This document shows positions 60,288-64,000 of a stretch of DNA of 64,000 nucleotides, piece by piece. Below the pieces are notes generated by a model. The model did not search any database, had not been told where the DNA came from, and saw only the letters and a program-made list of their open reading frames with translations. Each line of letters opens with the position of its first letter. The stretch's first letter is position 1. A program made the translations under genes and the position numbers. Origin of the DNA: JABMMZ01 sp964438995 (GTDB taxonomy: Bacteria; Bacteroidota; Bacteroidia; NS11-12g; UBA955); contig CAYTMQ010000008.1 of the NCBI GenBank assembly GCA_964438995.1, forward strand, positions 62,001 through 126,000, in the 5' to 3' direction.

Positions 60288-61877
60288 TTATTTAATTTTT
60301 ATGGTAAAACCTTCTAATTTTATTTCTCCATTCGGACCATTTGCTCGTATTTCATCAAAGTAAAGTAAATCACCTGATTTAGTAGATTTTACTATGTTCT
60401 TAATTGGGTCTGTAGAATTACCATTTACAGTTGCAGTTGCAGAATTCATACTTTTTGTTGACCAAGAGGTTACTTTGTATTTTGTAATGTTGTACCGAAC
60501 GCCGTTGAAATAAAAATCTTCTAGATAGGCATAAATGGTTCTTTGGGCTAAAATCTCAGTTTGTGTATATGTGCCCGGATCATAACTGCCATACTTTATT
60601 TTTGGTTTCGGAACCTTGCGCAATTTGTAATTCATAGCCCCCATGTCTTTGATGCTGCCATCTTGCATTCTTGCTTTTACAAATACTTTACCTTCTTTAG
60701 CTGTTCCAGTCACTGTAGCGGTGTATTTTCCTCCACCCAACGACTTTAATGATATCCCATTATTTGAAGTCACAATGGTATTTTCGGGTGTTACACCAGG
60801 CACTGATATAGACATTGGATTTTCGAGTCCAAAGAACAACACATTCATGTTATCTGCCGAAATGGTTGCCGAAGCTTGAAATGAATTCCAAACTATAGGA
60901 ATTGATTTCACCATAATTGGGTTGCCAGTTTCTGGATCAATAGATTCTATTTGTGCTTCTACTTTGTGTGCGCCTGTACCGGTAGCTGGAATGGTAATAC
61001 TTCCAACTCCATTTACCACTTGAATTGGATTTCCATTAACGAACATCGAATTGGCTGTTTTAGAATCGTAGGTTACCAACGCAACTTTGGCTTTGAATGA
61101 TTCGCCACTCATAACAGTTTGTTGTTCTGGTATAATCATGGCCATTTGTTGGTCGTTGGTTAGTGTTGAAATATTGATGTTCTCACTTAGTATGTTCAAT
61201 ATTTCGGCTTCCAATAATTTACAGTCGTGTTGTGTTTTGGTCAGTAAAGTGACAACACTGGCAAGAGGGGCATTTTCAAGATACTGAGAGACCCAAGTGG
61301 ATTTGTCTAAGGCTGTTGATTTTGGATCTAGAGCTTTGAATTGTGTTGATTGTTCGAGACGCTTTGCAATCTGTTCTCCATTTCGTGTAGATTTAACAAG
61401 AGCAATAAGTGTATTGCGAGTGGTATTGATTTTCTCTTGAAGGATTTTACCATTTCCCAACCCATCGTCTATAAAATAATGGGCATGTTCTTCCATATCG
61501 TCTGGACGTTTCAGTTCGGGTACTTTTGAATTCGATGGATTCTCTTCGTCTCTTCCTCCCCCATTTTTGATGATGTCTTTTTTGACTTGTTCTACATACT
61601 GACAGAAATCTGCAGATACTTTTCTGGTTTGTTCGGCAAGCTTATACCATTCCTCTGTTCTTGCTTTCGACTTAGGATTTTCCATTTTAGTTTTAAAGGT
61701 ATTGAACATTTCGATGTTGCGTTTTTCTGTATTGTCGTTGGCATTGATATATGACAATTCGAATAGATAAAACGATTTTAAAATCTCTCTCGAGACATTG
61801 AGAGCTAGCATTGCGATTAACACGAGGTACATCATGTTAATCATCTTTTGTCGTGGTGTTAGTTTAGTCGTGGCCAT
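60288..61877 (-). CDS. gldM: GldM/PorM family T9SS motor protein, second copy
   Basis: A 529-residue protein with an N-terminal single membrane anchor (about 10-32, MYLVLIAMLALNVSREILKSF) followed by a periplasmic rod. GldM pairs with GldL to make the proton-driven rotary motor of the T9SS. The C-terminal half aligns with the copy at 63306: AHKVEAQIESIDPETGNPI, ADNMNVLFFGLENPMSISVPGVTP and LYAYLEDFYFNGVRY (Ile/Ala variants). A 30-residue linker (about 115-145) is charged. No gldL lies between this copy and the upstream gldN, so it must share its GldL partner if it forms a motor. Confidence 0.92.
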   Translation of the reverse strand: MATTKLTPRQKMINMMYLVLIAMLALNVSREILKSFYLFELSYINANDNTEKRNIEMFNTFKTKMENPKSKARTEEWYKLAEQTRKVSADFCQYVEQVKKDIIKNGGGRDEENPSNSKVPELKRPDDMEEHAHYFIDDGLGNGKILQEKINTTRNTLIALVKSTRNGEQIAKRLEQSTQFKALDPKSTALDKSTWVSQYLENAPLASVVTLLTKTQHDCKLLEAEILNILSENINISTLTNDQQMAMIIPEQQTVMSGESFKAKVALVTYDSKTANSMFVNGNPIQVVNGVGSITIPATGTGAHKVEAQIESIDPETGNPIMVKSIPIVWNSFQASATISADNMNVLFFGLENPMSISVPGVTPENTIVTSNNGISLKSLGGGKYTATVTGTAKEGKVFVKARMQDGSIKDMGAMNYKLRKVPKPKIKYGSYDPGTYTQTEILAQRTIYAYLEDFYFNGVRYNITKYKVTSWSTKSMNSATATVNGNSTDPIKNIVKSTKSGDLLYFDEIRANGPNGEIKLEGFTIKIK

Positions 61878-62233
61878 GTTATTTAATGTTGTTTATTAGT
61901 TGTTTGTATGGTGTGAATAGCATCGACAAAAGAGGTCTGTTTTCATTGACGAAAAACTATATCGGCAATAAACTATTATACCTTAAAAATTAAGGATTAA
62001 AATGACATCAATTGAAGAAAATAAGATTGCTGTTGATAAGCAATAAAAGAAGTAAAAAAAAATACGGTTCTTAATGAGAATTCGAACTAGGTATCTTTAT
62101 AGAAATGTGGTTTTAAAAAAGCGTAGATATTCATGATTCTTTTTATTTAAATGCTATACTTATAACGTTTAAACAAGCGCTGATATTGCCTAAATTTCCA
62201 CTCAAAAATTCAATAGTAATCAACATTATAGAA

Positions 62234-62380
62234 CAACCAACCTTGTAAGGTTGGTTGACCTGGAAATTTCAACCTTGTAAGGTTGGTTCTACGACAAAAT
62301 ACAACCTTGTAAGGTTGGTTCTACGGCAAAATACAACCTTGTAAGGTTGTTACAATACAAAATTCAACCTTGTAAGGTTG
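62234..62380. repeat. Palindromic repeat array, 32-bp phase, five units (locus 2)
   Basis: CAACCTTGTAAGGTTG occurs exactly five times, at 62238-62253, 62270-62285, 62302-62317, 62334-62349 and 62365-62380. The unit-to-unit distances are 32, 32, 32 and 31 bp. Arms CAACCTT and AAGGTTG flank a GT centre; the first unit is extended to 11-bp arms (62234-62257). The 16-bp spacers are partly alike (GTTCTACGACAAAATA and GTTCTACGGCAAAATA), unlike CRISPR spacers. Orientation is opposite to the array at 10.0 kb. Confidence 0.95.
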
Positions 62381-62410
62381 GCGACCTATACAATTAGCAG
62401 AATAAGGGGC

Positions 62411-62448
62411 AAAAAAAAACCTGAGCTTTGAGGGCTCAGGTTTTTTTA
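62411..62448 (-). terminator. Terminator after gldN-1
   Basis: AACCTGAGC (62418-62426) and GCTCAGGTT (62434-62442) form a nine-pair stem with T-runs on both strands, 20 bp after the gldN-1 stop. It separates the first gldMN unit from the second. Confidence 0.9.
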
Positions 62449-62467
62449 ATGTGTTTAATCTATTACA

Positions 62468-63304
62468 TTAGAACTGCCATAAATCATGTTCGAAGATGAA
62501 CAGATCATTTTTGATTTCATCGCTCTTCAGCAATGCACCAACTTGATCGTTTTCATATTCTTGGAACTGAGTAATGTAGTTATCAAAAACGTTTGATTCA
62601 TATACAATCCAGCTATCGAACATTCTCATTTGGAAGAAATCGTCGAAGCTTAAACGCAGAGCGTCGTTGTATCTGTTAAACATTTCTGTGTTTGCTAATA
62701 ATTGGCGAATCTCGTCCATTTTGATCCAACACAATGGTTGTTCAGGCGCAGTAGCACCACCATAAGATGGTCTGAAGATTGGAGCTAGTCCAATGATTCT
62801 TGGCTTGAACACAGAGTGCTTGTAATCGAAAACCCAATCTTCCATCACCCAATACTTTTTGATGTTCTCATACTTGTATGGTTCGTAGTAGGTAGAGTCG
62901 TATCCGATTGTTGGGTCATCTGGGTCAGTTGAAATGAAAACAATAATTTCTTGGCCACCACGCTTAGTGAAGTCTTCTGTAGTATAGTAAGACAACAATG
63001 AGTCGGTTTTGTAGGCTGTGATATTACCTTTAGACATTTCCTCATATAACAACCTGTTTAAAGGTTGACGAGGCCATTCTAATTGTTTGTTCATCTTTTG
63101 ACGTACGTCAATACATCTGATGACACGTCTTGAAAACTTAACGTCTGCTTCTCTAAGGTATGGATAAGCCACAACTGGTCTTTGACGCACAGCAACTTTT
63201 ACGTAGCTGGTATGCTCACCACTAGTGATAAAATCACCGTAGTTAACTTGCGCTTTAGCACCAATAGCTAAACAGAAGATTAAGATGACGAGAATTCTTT
63301 TCAT
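62468..63304 (-). CDS. gldN: GldN/PorN family T9SS protein, first copy
   Basis: A 278-residue exported protein with leader MKRILVILIFCLAIGAKA. It has the GldN core: FSRRVIRCIDVRQKMNKQ, the VMEDWVFDYKHSVFKPRIIG segment, PLCWIKMDE and NDALRLSFDDFFQMRMFDS, and the QFQEYENDQVGALLKSDE end. It sits two bases after the partial gldM, in the order gldM-gldN expected of the gldKLMN operon, whose gldK and gldL should lie outside the window to the right. It is closed by its own terminator. Confidence 0.94.
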   Translation of the reverse strand: MKRILVILIFCLAIGAKAQVNYGDFITSGEHTSYVKVAVRQRPVVAYPYLREADVKFSRRVIRCIDVRQKMNKQLEWPRQPLNRLLYEEMSKGNITAYKTDSLLSYYTTEDFTKRGGQEIIVFISTDPDDPTIGYDSTYYEPYKYENIKKYWVMEDWVFDYKHSVFKPRIIGLAPIFRPSYGGATAPEQPLCWIKMDEIRQLLANTEMFNRYNDALRLSFDDFFQMRMFDSWIVYESNVFDNYITQFQEYENDQVGALLKSDEIKNDLFIFEHDLWQF

Positions 63305-63305
63305 A

Positions 63306-64000
63306 TTATTTAAATGTATATGTGATCGGGTTTAATGGTTTTTCGCCACCAGGACCAACTGCTCTGATACCGTCGATAACGATAAGGTCGCCAGTTTTTG
63401 CTTTGTTAGCGAAATTTTTGATAGCAGCAGCGCTGTTACCTGATACAGCAGCTTCTTCCATATAACCTTTTTTAGGCATGAAGATTACTCTGTATTTTGT
63501 TACTGTGAATTTAACACCTTCGAATACGAAGTTTTCCAAGTATGCATACAAAGTACTTTGTAATGCAATCTCACCTTTTTGGTAAGTACCAGAAGTTAGT
63601 GAACCTAACTGTGCTACTGGTTTTGGAACTGACTTGATTCTGAATGTCATTGGCTCTCCCATTCTTTTGGTTTGACCGTCAGCCATTTTAGCACTTACAG
63701 TGATGGTTCCAGTTTTAGAACCTGCTGTAACAGTTGCAACATATTTACCTTCACCTTTTTTGGTTAAAGTAATACCTGAACCTGTTACGATGGTATTTGC
63801 TGGAGTTACACCTGGAACTGAAATTGACATTGGGTTTTCTAAACCAATATAAAGAACATTCATCGCATCAGCAGAAATAGTAGCACCAGCAACGAATGAA
63901 GTCCATTCAACTGGAGTAGCTGCTACGAATGTTGGTAAGCCTGTATTTGGGTCGATTGTTTCAACTTTTGCTTCAATTTTGTGAGAACCTACACCACTTG
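63306..64000 (-). CDS. gldM: GldM/PorM family T9SS motor protein, first copy (5' end outside window)
   Basis: The stop is at 63306 and the frame is open to the right edge, so only the C-terminal 231 codons or so are seen. The visible part is the periplasmic rod and aligns with the second GldM: SGVGSHKIEAKVETIDPNTG, ADAMNVLYIGLENPMSISVP, KSVPKPVAQLGSLTSGTYQ and LYAYLENFVFEGVKFTVTKY. The membrane anchor is beyond the window. It is followed by gldN-1 at one base, as in canonical gldLMN operons. Confidence 0.93.
   Translation of the reverse strand, partial: SGVGSHKIEAKVETIDPNTGLPTFVAATPVEWTSFVAGATISADAMNVLYIGLENPMSISVPGVTPANTIVTGSGITLTKKGEGKYVATVTAGSKTGTITVSAKMADGQTKRMGEPMTFRIKSVPKPVAQLGSLTSGTYQKGEIALQSTLYAYLENFVFEGVKFTVTKYRVIFMPKKGYMEEAAVSGNSAAAIKNFANKAKTGDLIVIDGIRAVGPGGEKPLNPITYTFK

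Larger units (their letters stand above)
61878..62467. other. Intergenic region between the two gldMN pairs
   Basis: This 590-bp gap holds, from right to left on the minus strand, the terminator of gldN-1 (62411-62448), the 32-bp-phased palindrome array (62234-62380) and about 350 bp of AT-rich DNA that must contain the gldM-2 promoter. Within it lies a perfect inverted repeat CCTTAA-AAA-TTAAGG (61981-61995), followed by a 14-codon plus-strand open frame (62002-62046) that I do not consider a gene. I found no clear TAnnTTTG element for gldM-2. Confidence 0.6.

Noticed and set aside
62234..62380. CRISPR array
   Set aside because: The repeats are 16 bp, shorter than CRISPR repeats, the spacers are 15-16 bp and partly identical to each other, and no cas gene lies in the window.

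Overview
The window comes from a Bacteroidota chromosome, probably a non-parasitic, T9SS-bearing lineage such as Chitinophagales, Sphingobacteriales or Flavobacteriales; the genus cannot be fixed from this sequence alone. The evidence is the low GC of the coding DNA, the recurrent TAnnTTTG -7 promoter elements, A-rich leaders mostly without Shine-Dalgarno sequences, and gldM/gldN genes of the gliding and type IX secretion machinery. Three proteins carry T9SS-type C-terminal domains. The str operon runs into S10-spc-alpha without a tuf gene, and a SusC/TonB-type receptor and a UMF1 transporter are also present.

Layout: 1-975 is the N-terminal part of a DEAD-box helicase gene. 1.2-4.8 kb holds small lipoproteins, including three tandem paralogues. 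4.9-11.7 kb is a mixed region: a pirin with a Tat-like leader, a T9SS cargo protein, a DUF2975/Xre pair, a membrane AraC-type regulator, an AlkB-like dioxygenase and a class A beta-lactamase-like lipoprotein. 11.7-24.0 kb carries a PKD/T9SS type B protein, a four-gene operon (barrel protein, SpeE-like, UMF1 transporter, P-loop kinase), purQ, hemW, a double UspA, a DUF4139 protein, a DOPA dioxygenase-like protein, a bacilliredoxin and a leaderless-type substrate-binding protein. A GC-rich repeat block (about 24.0-24.27 kb) precedes the rpsF-rpsR-rplI operon, followed by a 1240-residue TraB/GumN fusion.

29.5-46.3 kb is one unbroken minus-strand superoperon of translation genes (rpsL-rpsG-fusA-rpsJ...secY-infA-rpmJ...rpoA-rplQ). 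It has a recognisable promoter before rpsL and a terminator after rplQ. It is ordinary for the phylum and includes two genes (rpmD, rpmJ) that are easy to miss because they are so short. 46.4-57.4 kb then holds an LtaS-like sulfatase-fold protein, a Crp-type regulator, a TonB-dependent receptor, a large M48 peptidase, an ABC-2 exporter pair, a CTD-S4-GNAT operon and an Ala/Pro-rich lipoprotein. 57.5-64.0 kb holds typA and two successive gldM-gldN pairs.

Most worth a second look: (i) a 16-bp imperfect palindrome repeated with a 32-bp phase five times at 62.2 kb, between the two gldMN pairs, and again in the opposite orientation at 10.0 kb; (ii) the 36-bp-period GC-rich repeat block at 24 kb; (iii) the duplicated gldMN; (iv) perfect Shine-Dalgarno sequences before rpsR (bS18) and rplI in a genome that otherwise hardly uses them; (v) a beta-lactamase fold protein that seems to lack the Glu166 base; and (vi) the giant TraB fusion. 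I see no CRISPR-Cas locus, prophage, insertion sequence, tRNA or rRNA gene in the window.
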